Shown: piece after piece, positions 10,221-21,128 of the stretch
Layout: each line of letters opens with the position of its first letter
Position numbering within the stretch: the stretch's first letter is position 1
Source of the DNA: Heligmosomoides polygyrus polygyrus
Lineage: Eukaryota; Nematoda; Chromadorea; Rhabditida; Heligmosomidae
Length of the DNA stretch: 64,000 nucleotides
Reading direction: 5' to 3'
Assembly: GCA_947396885.1 (NCBI GenBank)
Contig: OX377206.1
Span: forward strand, 87,355,960 to 87,419,959
Made by a program: the position numbers and the translations under genes
Notes under the pieces: generated by a model
What the model was told of the DNA's origin: nothing
Databases searched by the model: none
What the model saw: the letters and a program-made list of their open reading frames with translations, nothing else

Positions 10221-10314
10221 ACTACATTTTGATTATATGCGGCATTTCTCGGTACGGGGGCTGCTTCCACTGAACTCGCTGTGGACGAAAACCGTATCTG
10301 AAAAAAATAAATAA

Positions 10315-10600
10315 AAGGTAAAGAACGGCGTTATTCAATCCTCTTTGGGATGCGCCACGCATTCTACTTCTACGAGATGTCGTGGAGACGTGTTGAATGC
10401 GTATTTGGCCATACAATGAGTTACGATGGTCAGCCGATGTACAAGTCAGTGTTTTATCCTTCCCAGACAAGTCTGAGACCAATTCAGCGACCCCGAAGGG
10501 ATGGAAGGCTGGGTTGACCTGGGCGGGAAATCCGAGCTAGGAACCTGGTATCGGGTGCACGCGGCAGTCGTGCCTCCTCCGACTGCGCTACACGCGTCCC
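10315..10600 (-). mobile_element. SINE-A copy, full length
   Basis: AAAGGTAAAGAACGGCG to CTGCGCTACACGCGTCCC, with all body blocks present. Confidence 0.9.
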
Positions 10601-10724
10601 ATTTTATTCAGATTTTGAATAAAATTCGAAAAATGTTAAGCATGCTGATCGAACAGCAACCTGGAAGGTTTTCACAAATGCACTATGGGGCATTTTCCTT
10701 CGTGAGGTTCTATTTTTTCACAGC

Positions 10725-10751
10725 CTCCTTCGGCTGCGCTCCACGCGCCCG
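10725..10751 (-). mobile_element. SINE-A head scrap
   Basis: CTCCTTCGGCTGCGCTCCAC followed by GCGCCC is only the Pol III A-box end of the SINE. Confidence 0.55.
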
Positions 10752-10759
10752 AAATGAGA

Positions 10760-11260
10760 AAAAATGAGAAAAAAACATATAATATCGGAATCGCGACGCC
10801 TTGAACGAGGGCATGGCGCAATCTTTTCCGGCGCTAAAAATGGCTGCCTTCCTGCTCTCTAAAACAGGTTTCAAGCTGTTTTTTCCCTAAAAATAAAACA
10901 AATTTATAAAGTTCAAAAAGAAAAATTAAATTTTTTTATTTTGAAAAAAAATCATCAAATTTTAAACATTGTGTTTACTTATTGGGTAGGTGAATTAAAA
11001 CTTTAAAGAAAGTTATACTAAAATGTTCATTAAGCAACAAATTATTTCGACTTTTTTTGGGGTTTCGTGTTTAATGTAGAAAAAGCCCATTTTGATTTGA
11101 AAGAGTTCTCTTTGATTTCAAATGCTTAGACAAGTTTAAACGGTGCCCAATTTGTCTTGAAAAGTGTCCAATGTGGTGGGAAATGCGTTCAATTCGACGT
11201 GTAATGGCATATTTAAAATTGAAAATTAAAATCAAAATTAAAATTGAAGATGGCATATCG
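10760..11260 (+). repeat. Interspersed AT-rich repeat R1, copy 1
   Basis: Shares GGGCATGGCGCAATCTTTTC and the TTAAAGAAAGTTATACTAAA block with 40990-41400 (same strand) and with 54640-54960 (opposite strand). The right part carries the degenerate motif TTTGATTTGAAA. No coding capacity. Confidence 0.6.
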
Positions 11261-11279
11261 TTGACACATTACAGGCTGT

Positions 11280-11427
11280 TCAAGCACATGGCTAGAAACA
11301 AGCTTTTACATTCCTAGATTTACCAGTTGTTCTTCCTGTATTGGTGATTTGTATTGTATTACATCCTATATTACGTATGCCTTATGCATCGCACAGAAAT
11401 AAATAAATAAATAAATAAATAAATAAA
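11280..11427 (+). repeat. Probable LINE 3' tail
   Basis: A T-rich leader then GCACAGAAATAAATAAATAA, with about seven AAAT units. No coding part is recognisable upstream. Confidence 0.45.
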
Positions 11428-12215
11428 TATTTTCTAGCTTAACTGATTATTTCAACTGATTTTGTAGCTTAACTGAACTTGAAGCTTGCTAGAGAAAAGG
11501 CAGGATGAGTTAGTGAAGCCGCTTGAATGCCACCTGAATACTGCCTGCCAGACGACACGATCGGGAGAAAGCGTATACGATTTTCGAGACGGGACGTGGG
11601 TTCACCAAGTGTACACTGCAGGTGTTTTGTATCTCGGTTGTCGGTCAGGCAAATTTAATCTCGCTCTAGGTCGGCAGTTCTATCGAGCTGACCAAGAGCC
11701 AGCAGTGACTAATCTTATGTTGACTATTTTTAGTTAATGCCTGATGAAGCTTTAGCTCGACCAGATAATCGGTGGATTCTTCTGTGGTTCTTCACGTCGT
11801 CATGCTTCTGAACTTGATCTTTTCCAGTTTGCAGCTTCAATAACATCTATTTAATTTTTTGCTTAAATTTTCACTGGACATTCCGTAAAAGCAATGAAAC
11901 AGGGAAGTTTTACCTATGAATTTTGCTATTGCTTCAAGTATTTTTGAGAAAAAATTTGTGGTCATATCATATCACATATTGCCAGACTTTTTCACGAGGC
12001 TCACTGTGATGTTGCACTTCGCGATGAGGTCTTTCGTGGAATTTGAAATGCTGAACTCATTACACGGAAAGCCTAAGCTCAGCAATAATTCATCATGGTA
12101 GTTATTTTATATCAAAGTCTTCATTTCCGGAAGGAAACTTTGTGAACTCGTCGGATAACGAATTGATTAAAATAGAAGAAGACCATCACCGCCGTTGTCC
12201 GTTTGCCTAATCATG
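11428..12215. other. Unassigned stretch
   Basis: An 83-codon open frame at 11486-11737 shows no recognisable domain. No repeat recognised. Confidence 0.4.
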
Positions 12216-12480
12216 AATGGCGTTAATCAACCGCTTTTGGAGTGCGCCATGCGTTCTTCTTCTGCGAGATGTGGCGACAAGTTGAATATGTACTTGGCCT
12301 ACGCAATGACTTGCGGTGGCCAGTCTATAAGCAAGTCGCTCCTTCATCCTTCTCAGACGAATGTGGTACGAATCTACTGACCCCCAAAGTATGGAAGGCT
12401 TGCTTGACCTAGGTGGGAATCCGAACCAAGGGCCTGGAATCGGGTGCACGGCGCCGCCTTCGACTGCACTACCGTGCTCC
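12216..12480 (-). mobile_element. SINE-A copy, diverged
   Basis: AATGGCGTTAATCAACC to ACTGCACTACCGTGCTCC. The tail repeat is lost. Confidence 0.8.
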
Positions 12481-12623
12481 GAGACTTTGAAGTTGCCTTA
12501 ATAAATAGAAAACCCCAGATTCCTTCTAGTGCTATCTATCAGGCGAGTCCAAACACAACTTGAAAATGATGTATTTGTTAGATTTTTTAGCCATTTGTTA
12601 TGTGATAGCCGTATCGGAACTCA

Positions 12624-12847
12624 GGGGCGTGTAGCGCACCCTGGAAGTCACTGCCTCTTGTATGCACCCTTTATCGATCAGTGGTTCAGGTCCCGCCCAG
12701 GCCAAGTGTTTTATCCACGGTAACTTAGTATCCGCTTTAGTTGGGAAGGATAAAACATTGGCTTTTTCATCGTCTAAGCACCACGACTCGTCAAAGAAGT
12801 GGAATGCGTAGGGAATCATGTGGAAGGAATGATTAACGTTATTCCTT
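12624..12847 (+). mobile_element. SINE-A copy, strongly diverged
   Basis: GGGGCGTGTAGCGCACC at the head and GAAGTGGAATGCGTAGGG near the 3' end, with internal deletions. Confidence 0.7.
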
Positions 12848-13165
12848 ATTTTCATCACGGCTCTGCACTACTTGAATGATCCCACACAATCTGACATGAA
12901 ATGAAAAACTGCACTCTTCATCATAGAACGAAGTCATCCAATTTTTCGTTCCTTCTCCTATCTCTTTGACAAACAGATCGCTTTCCACTGGCTTATTTTC
13001 ATTGCAACTTTTAATGGTCTAACGAGGGAAGTTATCTCCTCAATAAACTTTAAAGCGTTTCCTATTCGAGTTGTTCGAGTGAACTCACCCATCCATATTC
13101 TATTTTTCTGTGATGAAATCTGGGGCTGCTTATCCAAGCCAGCAAAGCTCCTTTAGAAAAGCTAG
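12848..13165. other. Unassigned stretch
   Basis: No feature recognised. Confidence 0.4.
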
Positions 13166-13232
13166 ATTTAATTCTATAATAATAACAATAATAATAGTAA
13201 TAGTAATAGTAATAGTAATAATAATAGTAATA
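13166..13232. repeat. AAT/TAG trinucleotide microsatellite
   Basis: A run of AATAATAGTAATAGTAATAG-type repeats. A similar short run continues at about 13526-13553 on the far side of the SINE, so the SINE appears to have landed inside the microsatellite. Confidence 0.85.
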
Positions 13233-13520
13233 GGGCGCGTGGAGCGCAATCGGAGGAGGCGCCGGCTGTCACCTGCACCCGATACCAGGTTCCTGGTTCG
13301 GATTTCCCGCCCAGGCCAACCAAGCCTTCCATCCCTCCGGGGTAGGTGAATTGGTACCAAACTTGTCTGGGAAGGATAGAGCGCTGAATTGTTCATCGGC
13401 TGACCACCGCAAGTCATTGTATGGCCAAATACGCGTTCATCTCGCCTCCACGAGATCAAGTAGAAGTAGAATACGTGGCGCATCCCAAAAGGGATTGAAT
13501 AACGGCGTCCTTTATCTTTA
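13233..13520 (+). mobile_element. SINE-A copy, full length
   Basis: GGGCGCGTGGAGCGCAATCG to GGCGTCCTTTATC. It lies tail to tail with the copy at 13631-13907, only 110 bp away, so a transcript through both could fold into a long hairpin. Confidence 0.92.
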
Positions 13521-13630
13521 TTTTGTAATAGTAGTAGAAATAATAATAGATAATATTTTGTTTTATTTATTTACTGGATTTACAGTTAGTGATTATTTCA
13601 TTAGTCTCAAAGCTTCAAATAAGTATAAAA

Positions 13631-13907
13631 AGATAAAGGACGACCAGACCCAATCCTTTTTAGGATGCGCCACGCATTCTAAATTGTTCTACGTGAGGTA
13701 TTTGAATGCGCATTTGAGCATACTATGATTCGTCGTAGCCAGCCGATGAACAAGTTAGCGCTTCATCCTTCCCAGACAAGTCTGGTACCAATTCACCGAC
13801 CCAGAAGGGATGGAAAGCTTTGTGGCCTAGGTGGGAAATCGAACCAGGAACCTGGTATCGGGAGCAGGCGACAGCCGGTGCCTCCTCCGACTGCGCTACA
13901 TGCGTCC
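13631..13907 (-). mobile_element. SINE-A copy, near full length
   Basis: AGATAAAGGACGACCAG to CTGCGCTACATGCGTCC. Confidence 0.88.
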
Positions 13908-14474
13908 TTGTCATCCGCAGGATTTGATCTTGCGCCCTACGAAGAGCTACGAAGCCAAATCTTTCAACAAGGGTTTTCATTCTCCAAAATTCCAACTATT
14001 TCCTGATCTTTGCAAGGGAAGGTGTAAGCAGCTGAGGATATTTGGAGAATAGCAATTTTTAACCAGCAGGTGTGCGACGGCCGTGTCATTATAGAACAGG
14101 TGGATTGCTTCTGAATATCAGTTGAATTCCTTGTGTCCAATGGACTGTGTGTTTCCTTGTTGACTGGTCACGCATTCAGTCATTCTGGAAAGGTGTCGAT
14201 GTCGTCATATGTAGAATTTCCATTTTCACTTGGACATTTTCAAAAATTTTAATGATGACGACTTCTCAGTATCTTCTGAGACGTGTCATAGAAAACTGTC
14301 TGGCAGCCCTAAGGAAATCTTCAAAGAAAGAATTTTATCAAAGCAGACGCTGTGACGCAGGTCTAGATTCACATCCATGAGGATTTTGAAGCAATTCAAT
14401 AGCTCCTGTAAGGACTTCAACCAAGTTTCGCATTTGAATAAAATTTTATATTTTTAATTTATTTTAACAGATAT
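13908..14474. other. Unassigned stretch
   Basis: No gene or repeat recognised. Confidence 0.4.
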
Positions 14475-14677
14475 GTACTAGTCGTTAGTGTGGCCTGCAG
14501 CGGGAGACTGGAGTGTGTCGGCCAACCACAACCAGTCATAGCACCGTTTAAACCAGCACTAGCCAGTAACGGCATCCACGGTACAAACCCCAACTGGGTG
14601 GCATGTTCGCTCATTGCGGCCTATTTCGTCCGTTGTCCTTCCCTTTTGCTCATGCAGGCCACATTAACGACTCGTAC
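14475..14677. mobile_element. MITE with ACTAGTCGTTA-type ends, copy 1
   Basis: GTACTAGTCGTTAGTGTGGC on the left mirrors GGCCACATTAACGACTCGTA on the right. Non-coding. Related elements lie at 16156-16359, 21964-22163 and 55640-55843. Confidence 0.8.
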
Positions 14678-14852
14678 GTTTAAATGCTCCCAAGTTGTAT
14701 AGAATAACGTTGTTTTATGTTTGAAAATTCGTTTCAAAATGGCAACAATATAAGCGAAGTCGCAGTTGTGTTTATGACGAAATATGGTGAAGACGTGGGT
14801 TTAGGTGTAAACAATGTAGTCACGTCCCTACACGTCCATCTGTCACACTGGC

Positions 14853-14894
14853 TCTCTCTCTCTCTGTCCGTCCGTCTGTCTGTCTGTCTGTTTG
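14853..14894. repeat. CTCT/CTGT microsatellite
   Basis: CTCTCTCTCTCTGTCCGTCC followed by CTGT repeats, next to the mariner insertion. Confidence 0.85.
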
Positions 14895-14924
14895 TGTGTC
14901 CATTGTCTGTTGCGTCTGTTGCTA

Positions 14925-15992
14925 TTAGGTTGTAACGAAATAAATGGCACTGAACCACTGTAAATTTAAACAGTTAATATGTCGGCTTGTAGGCGAGTTT
15001 ATTAATCGTAATAAAAACCTTCTGATTCTACACATCTTTGCCAACGTGACACAAGCTTTTTTATCCCAGTAGCATAAAATTCAGAAGTTCTGGAATTGAC
15101 GAAATCTTCGAAGGCACTTTCGGCATCCCGTTGGTATTTGAATATTTTCCCGACCAAGAAGTCGCCAAGATGCTTGAAGAAATGGTAGTCTGTTGGGGAG
15201 AGGTCGGGAGAAAACGGAGGATGTGGTGGAGTTTCAATGCTCCATCCAACACCACCATACTGTCACCATTACTTTCTTTCGGTGCAATGCCGGCTTCGCA
15301 AAAACCTTGGGGCTCTCATCGCTGTCCACCCACTGTGCCGATCGTCGCCTGTTGTCGTATATTATCCACTTCTCGTCACAGGTTACGATGCGATCAAGGA
15401 ATGGGTCCGTTTCGTTCCGTAGAAGCAGTGCGGACGAGATCTCATATCGTCAGACAGCTCGTGAGGCACCCATCTTTCCAGCTTTTTGGTCTTTCCAATT
15501 TCCTTCAGATGCCGGACAGCTGTGACTGACGCCAAGAACCTTTGCTATCTCCCTGGTACCTTTGTGTGGATCCTCCTCTACCACATCTCTCAGCTTGTCC
15601 TCATCAACATCACTATGCCTCCCACGACCTTCATGTTCTTCCAAGCTCTCATCTCCATTCCGGAACTTCTGATACCAACGATACGCCATCCGAATTGTGG
15701 AACATCCTTGACCGAATGCGGCGTTGATCTTCTCGTCCGCCTCCTTAGCTGTAGTGCCCAGCTTGAATTCACACAAGTAAATGCCTCGGATTACCCTTTT
15801 GTCCATCTGCAAAAAAAGTCAATAAAACTCTAAAGTTTTCCCACTTTTACATAGAAAATTTGGCACTCACCGGTAGAGCAAAGTTTGCGCTTCTAAATGA
15901 TATGCCACATGTTAGGTTTGTTCTTGATCAAACGCGTAAAGACGCGCCAAAAAATGGCGCGAGCTAGTGCCATTTAATTCGTTACAACCTAA
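14925..15992 (-). mobile_element. Mariner element A, internally deleted
   Basis: Terminal inverted repeats of about 27 bp begin TTAGGTTGTAACGAA at both ends (one mismatch seen) and are flanked by TA at 14923-14924 and 15993-15994. That is the target duplication expected of mariner. It is about 1.07 kb, against roughly 1.3 kb for complete mariners. The transposase remnant lies on the minus strand. Confidence 0.92.
15061..15812 (-). pseudogene. Mariner transposase, frameshifted and deleted
   Basis: The start at 15812 gives MQMDKRVIRGIYLCEFKLG, then helix-turn-helix segments including TIRMAYRWYQKFRNGDESLE and a GTREIAKVLGVSHS region, before a frameshift near 15520. Near 15362-15395 VTCDEKWIIYDN supplies the first catalytic Asp. 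Then KVMVTVWW is followed directly by a SPDLSPTDYHFFKHL segment (near 15178-15218) that holds the third Asp. The block with the second Asp (normally DNARPH) is missing, so the enzyme is dead. Similarity to the irritans/elegans-type mariners of nematodes is my judgement from motif texture. Confidence 0.88.
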
Positions 15993-16155
15993 TAGTTACT
16001 GCGTGTGTGAAGTATTTTTGCTTTCATCTTTCTGCTTTCATCTTCAACCGACCACGAGAAAGTGTACAGATTTGAGTATGTGCCTGCATCCTATACATCA
16101 CATCTGACGATTTGGAATTCAATTGGCCATCTGACCATCAATTTACAGAGCTTAG

Positions 16156-16359
16156 CTACTAGTTGTCAATGAGGCCTACATGAGGAAGGGGCGGGGACGC
16201 ACCAGACCAATCGTGCTGCATCGACTGGGTGTGCCATCCAGAGTGTCGTGCAGTGTCAGTGTCCTGATTGAATGATGGGTGTTAGGTTCCTCACCTAATT
16301 GTCTGTGATTGGCTGTCGCGTTCTCATTCTCACTTGTAGGCTACATTAACGACTAGTGC
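16156..16359. mobile_element. MITE with ACTAGTCGTTA-type ends, copy 2
   Basis: TACTAGTTGTCAATGAGGCC mirrors GGCTACATTAACGACTAGTG. Non-coding interior. Confidence 0.7.
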
Positions 16360-16630
16360 CGAAAATTCTTCAGGTAAGGTCTGTTGCGCCACTTTCAGTG
16401 AATGGATTCTTGAGTTAACATATCCCATAAAGTCTCAGTCTAGTCGTCTACTATATTGCCATCGATATACGGGCTGGTTCCACCCAATTACTATGACGCC
16501 TAGCCGAATTGGCATTCAATCTTAGCGCATATTGCTAAGGCTGGAATGAGCTGCACTTTTGGTGTTTTTTGCGGCCTATTTTGGGCGATTCCCCTCGATC
16601 GTTGAGTAGGAAGCGGTTCCGAATTTTCCA
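16360..16630. other. Unassigned stretch
   Basis: No feature recognised. Confidence 0.4.
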
Positions 16631-16930
16631 GGATAAGAATAAAGAATAAAGGAGGGCGTTGCTCAACTTTTTTGGGATGTGCCACGTATTCTTCTTCTTC
16701 GGAATGTCGTGGAGCCGATTTGGTAGCGTACCTGGCTATGCGATGACTTGCGGTGGCCAGCCGATGAACAAGTCAGCGATTTATCCTTTCCAGACAAGTC
16801 TGGGACCAATTTACTGACTCCAGAGGTACATATGGAAGGCTTAGTTGGCCTGGGCGAAGATCCGAACCAAGAACCTGGTATTAGGTGCACGCGACAGACA
16901 GTGCCTCTTCCGCTTGCGCTGCACACGCCG
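16631..16930 (-). mobile_element. SINE-A copy, full length
   Basis: GGATAAGAATAAAGAATAAA tail to GCGCTGCACACGCCG head. Confidence 0.87.
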
Positions 16931-17815
16931 AAGCAATCTAGTAATTTGAAGTAAGACACCGACTTAGAGGTTCATCAGAATGTTCAGCAGTGACTGAAGC
17001 GACATTCCGGCTTCCGTGCCGTTGAAGAATCGTTGAATCCTACTGCCCTTAGTAGTGCCAGTGGAAAAAATTTCTGACAAGATGAGCAAGGCCTTTAGTG
17101 TCCAATGGAAATAACTGGGCCTTCTCAGAGCAGTTAACCAAGCGCTATAAAGGCTTGAAGGCAGATGTATTAGAGCTGATAATCAGAAAACTAAGGAGCT
17201 CGTCGGTCTCCGAGAATCCCGCTGGCAATCAGCGCCGACCAAACTTCCTTCCTAGATTGACACGCGGTTACCCAATTGCCAGCTTCTTCCAGATAATTTC
17301 GTGGTCATCTCAGCTCTTTTCTACGCCTTTTTAAGTCTGATCTTCCTCTGATTGCTTCACCAGTGTTCGCTTTTATCACGTCGTGGCAAATACTCGACGA
17401 TAAAGAATTTACGAGATTGATAAGGATTTTACTAGACTTTTTTCCCGTGCCTCGTATTTATCCTGTGTAAGCGAAAAAATAAGCAAACATCAGGGAAAGG
17501 GCGTGAAAACGGATGGACGCGTTTGAATCAGGAGGAGTCTGTAAACATGAACGAAGTGGAGTAACGTTTCTTTGCTCTCTTTCTATACCTCTGTTCCATT
17601 TTTACCACATTTTTGGGGCACAAGCGATCGGATGCATAGACTGCAGGTAGAGGAAAACATTTGTGGAGAATGCGGTAAGTTAGGAAATGCACTAAACATA
17701 CTTGAAGAGCTATATATTTTATAAAAAATGAAAAAAAGCAATTTTAGTTTCAATAAGTGACATATAATAAATATTTAAAGAATTTCACACATAGATTTAC
17801 AACTAACGCTATACG
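16931..17815. other. Unassigned stretch
   Basis: No gene or repeat recognised across about 0.9 kb. Confidence 0.4.
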
Positions 17816-17945
17816 TGTCGCATTTTGAGCATTTGAATTCGAATACATTCAAAAATCGCGTTTTTCGAGCATTCGAATTTGAACATTCGAATTCGAATTT
17901 TCGAATATTCATTCGGGCGCAATTAGTGTTTTGGGAGAGAAGATC
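17816..17945. repeat. AT-rich GAATTCGAATATTC minisatellite, locus 1
   Basis: Degenerate repeats of TTCGAATTCGAATTTTCG type adjoining the foldback element. The same motif occurs at 22265-22870 and 63024-63540. Confidence 0.7.
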
Positions 17946-17963
17946 ATTTCATCAAAGCAAATA

Positions 17964-19312
17964 CAGGATGTCTCAAAAAATGCATACACTGTTTGAAAGG
18001 TGGTGGCTTTGCTCACAGTAAAAGTACTGAAGATGTTAAGAGCTCTAATGAAGGCTCTAGAGCATATAAGTTTTCTGACATATGAGCAGTGCGCCATGCA
18101 CTCGTCCGAATTCTTGCCTTTTGCACTCGTTTGATTGTGTTTCGTGTGAATGCTTGTTATAGTCTCTTCACAAAGTGGCCGTTTTGATTGATTTGAGTTT
18201 GTTTTAAGGTTTAAAACTTACAAACACACTACGGCTCGCGAAAAATACAGGGTATCCTAAAAAATGCGGGTACTGCTTGAAAGGTTTTAAAATTACAGCT
18301 AATGAAGCTTTTGAAGAAGTTTGACACTTGTGTAAAAGTGCATTGTAACGAGATTCCTGCGACGTGTAAATATGTAGTCAAGATTGCGCCACGCTTCCGC
18401 CTAAAATCTTGCGTTTCAGACTCGATTAGTTGCGCATGGACTGAATGCTTGTTACAATCTTGTTACTACCTAGCCAGATTATCCTGTGTTGTGCTTTTTT
18501 CAACGTTTTTTGCCGCAAAGTAGCTGCCGATTAACCTCCCTATTCAGCTTGAATGTTGCTTCATCAGTCCAGAGAATCCTTCTTTAAAATGGAGCTCCTG
18601 CTCACAACTAAATCGTGCAATCAAAAACTCGCATGCCACGTGTCTACCACATGTTTGTCAAATTCTGATCGTTAAAAGAAGCACATCACAGGTTAATCTG
18701 GCCAAGTAGCGACAAAATTTTAACAGGCGTTTAGCTCATGCACAATCAATCGAGTCTGAAATGCAAGGTTTCGGGCGAGAGCATGGCGCAATCTTGAATA
18801 TTTGCACGGCGCCGTAATCTCGTTACTCTGCTCCTTCCCGTGCACAAACAATCGATTCTGGAATGCAAGGTCTTAGGCGGGGACTTGGAGCATCTTGACT
18901 ATTTGCTTGCCACAGAAATCTCGTTTCCCTGTGCTTTTATATGTGTTTCAAACATTTTTAGGAGGTTCACTACCGCAATGTTAGAACCTTTCAAACAGTA
19001 CCTGCATTTTTAGGATGTCTGCATTTTTCGCAAGCACCAGTGTGTTTTTAAATTCTAAACCTTAAAATAAGTTCAAATCAATTAATACGGCTACTTGAGA
19101 AGAGATTGTTACAAGTATTCAAGCGAAACACAGTCAATCGAGTGTAAAATGCACAATTCCAGACTAGTGCATGGCGCAGTCCATGCCGCTTATATGTCGA
19201 AAAATTTCTATTTTCTTAAGCTTTTATATGAGTCCTTAACTTATTTTGTACGTTCACTGTGAGCAAAGTCATCACCTTTGAAGCAAGGCATAAATTTTCT
19301 TGTGACACCCTG
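17964..19312. mobile_element. IS630/Tc1-like foldback element with long inverted arms
   Basis: The ends CAGGATGTCTCAAAAAATGC (left) and the mirrored CAGGGTGTCACAAGAAAAT (right) are flanked by TA. The similarity continues inward for about 550-650 bp on each side (17964-18513 against 18663-19312). The right arm carries an extra copy of a unit of about 100 bp (18738-18835 and 18836-18930). The loop of about 150 bp holds a transposase scrap. A related element begins at 63542, and an orphan end lies at 62989. Confidence 0.85.
18514..18662 (-). pseudogene. IS630-type DDE transposase remnant
   Basis: On the minus strand, RILWTDEATFKLNREVNRQL is readable near 18530-18605. This fits the first catalytic Asp block (W-T/S-D-E-A-x-F) of IS630/Tc1-like transposases. 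Upstream, in another frame, FLIARFSCEQELHFKE continues the family pattern. Only the loop of the foldback retains this. No second or third acidic residue is present. Confidence 0.7.
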
Positions 19313-19822
19313 TACGAGCGAAAGCTTAGCATTTGCAATCCTCATTTGACCTTATTCCAGGTGCTCTCCCAGAGTTGTTCCTTGCCATAAAATTTCTTTA
19401 AGACTTTAATTTTAAAGTTCTTCGTGTTTTAGTTTCAGTTTTTGTACGATTGTACACGCCATAGTGCTTGTTTGTTACTGGCTGTTGACCCTAGACCCTA
19501 GGTATGACCGGAGTTAAGACTGGACCACTAGGTGATTTCTTCTTCTTAGCTGATCGAAAGTGATTTCCTCTTAGATAAAATTGACTTGTTATTCCTAATC
19601 AGATTTTTTTACTGCTATTCATTGTCCAGACTTCTTGTATTTGGACTTCTAAAGGCAGCATATTACTGAAAAATTCGAATTTGCAGTGCATAATGATACG
19701 ATGTTTTTACTTTGTTGATCAGCGTCGTTAACCAAAATTGTGCGGGATTGATTTGTCCTGTTTTTTTTTGCCCTGTTTTGTGAGCGCAATTATGGTGCAG
19801 TTATAAATAAATAAATAAATAG
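19313..19822 (+). repeat. Unassigned stretch ending in an (AAAT)n tail
   Basis: TTATAAATAAATAAATAAAT at about 19801-19820 may be a LINE 3' tail. No coding similarity is seen upstream. Confidence 0.35.
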
Positions 19823-19905
19823 ATCGCCTCCACGGCATCTAGTAGAAGTGGAATGCGTGGCGTATCCCAAAAGGGATAGTGTAACCTCGTCCTCTATCCT
19901 TTATT
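19823..19905 (+). mobile_element. SINE-A 3' end only
   Basis: GATCGCCTCCACGGCATC to CCTCTATCCTTTATT. Only the last 80 bp or so is present, directly after an (AAAT)n run. Confidence 0.75.
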
Positions 19906-20416
19906 GCCTTCTAAAGGCACCCTTCTGTGGTTATGAATATAAACGGAAGCATCAGTTCATTGTCATTCACTTCGGGGATACTCTGTTCGGATCAAACATC
20001 TTCGCAGTAGTGGTCTGCATTAACGTCATCCATTTACATAAATTGCGATGTGACCAGAGAGCAGGAATCCCTGTTTTCTGTAATAGCCGAGCAGTTTTTT
20101 CTAGCCTATTGTCAGCGGTCTCGCTTAGCGATTTTTTGGTTAAAAATTCTCGACTATACACTTTTTTACTTGTACTGTTATCTCACCATTGTGTCACAGA
20201 GTCTGTATGCTCCCCCGATTCCTCTGCAGAAAAATTTGGGCGTCAGGCAAGCCCTAAGGTTGCACCTTCCAAAGAGGCAGACTCACAAAATACCAATACA
20301 CTCATCGTCTTTATTTCATTTGATTTTAATTCGAAATAAAAATTGCAGTCTGTCGAAATGGAAGTAATCCGAGATTTGGAGATTATTTTTATTTGTACGT
20401 TAACGATGAGAATTAA
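19906..20416. other. Unassigned stretch
   Basis: A 163-codon open frame runs from 19848, partly through the SINE scrap. It has no recognisable domain and is low in confidence as a gene. Confidence 0.35.
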
Positions 20417-20920
20417 GCTGAACGTTGATCAATCCCTTTTTGAGATGTGCTAGACATCCTTCTTCTACGTCGCATAATGTACAAAATTTTCCTCCACTAC
20501 AAATTTGGCAGCTGGGGTGGATTCATGAACGACTTACCGGCAGGTAAGGGCGAAACCTACCGCCACTCCCCAGTTTCGAGGTAGATGCTACCTCACCAGC
20601 GTATCGGGGAACATTTACCTCCATAGCAAGGGTTTTGCTCCGCTGCCAATTTCTGACCCAATGCAATCCTTCCCTGGCAGCGGAGCAGAACCCTTGCTTT
20701 GGTTGTCATGAATCAGAAACAGAGGTAAGCTCCCGGAAAGTGGCGCGTAGGTGCCCGTCGAGGTAAATCGGAGTAGAATTTACCTCCGGCCGCGTTCATG
20801 AATCCGGGCTCAGACCACTGACGCCGGTTCGAAGGAGGCTCTGATTTTCTGGGCGGGATCCTAACCAAAGACTTCTATTCTGACCACAAACGACAACCAT
20901 TGCTTCCTCCAACTGCGAAT
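20417..20920 (-). mobile_element. Diverged SINE-A copy split by a foldback element
   Basis: The 3' end (CAATCCCTTTTTGAGATGTG) lies at 20427-20478. The 5' half (CTGGGCGGGATCCTAACC to CTTCCTCCAACTGCG) lies at about 20850-20920. The element between them, 20519-20805, has its own inverted ends. Confidence 0.6.
20519..20805. mobile_element. Foldback element nested in a SINE
   Basis: Outer ends GGATTCATGAACG and CGTTCATGAATCC are perfect 13-bp inverted repeats. An inner pair AGCAAGGGTTTTGCTCCGCT and AGCGGAGCAGAACCCTTGCT (20625-20698) has one mismatch. Non-coding. Confidence 0.8.
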
Positions 20921-21128
20921 TTGATTTATATAAGTCATAGACGGCTGTCTTCCGTGCAACACCGTAAAAATATTAGGTTGGCAACTAATTTCGTGGACTC
21001 TCAAGAATCTTCAGCAAAAGTCTTTATTAACAAAGAACTAATGACAATCTTTAATTAAAATAAGATCCCTCAGAACGCAGAATTGCTTCCCATGTATCAG
21101 GTAGCTGGTCTATCCCACGGCTATAGAA

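Noticed and set aside
14853..14894. Functional pyrimidine tract
   Set aside because: A simple CT/CTGT microsatellite with no splice context.
19848..20339. 163-codon plus-strand open frame
   Set aside because: It starts inside a SINE 3' scrap and the rest has no recognisable domain, so chance is more likely than a gene.
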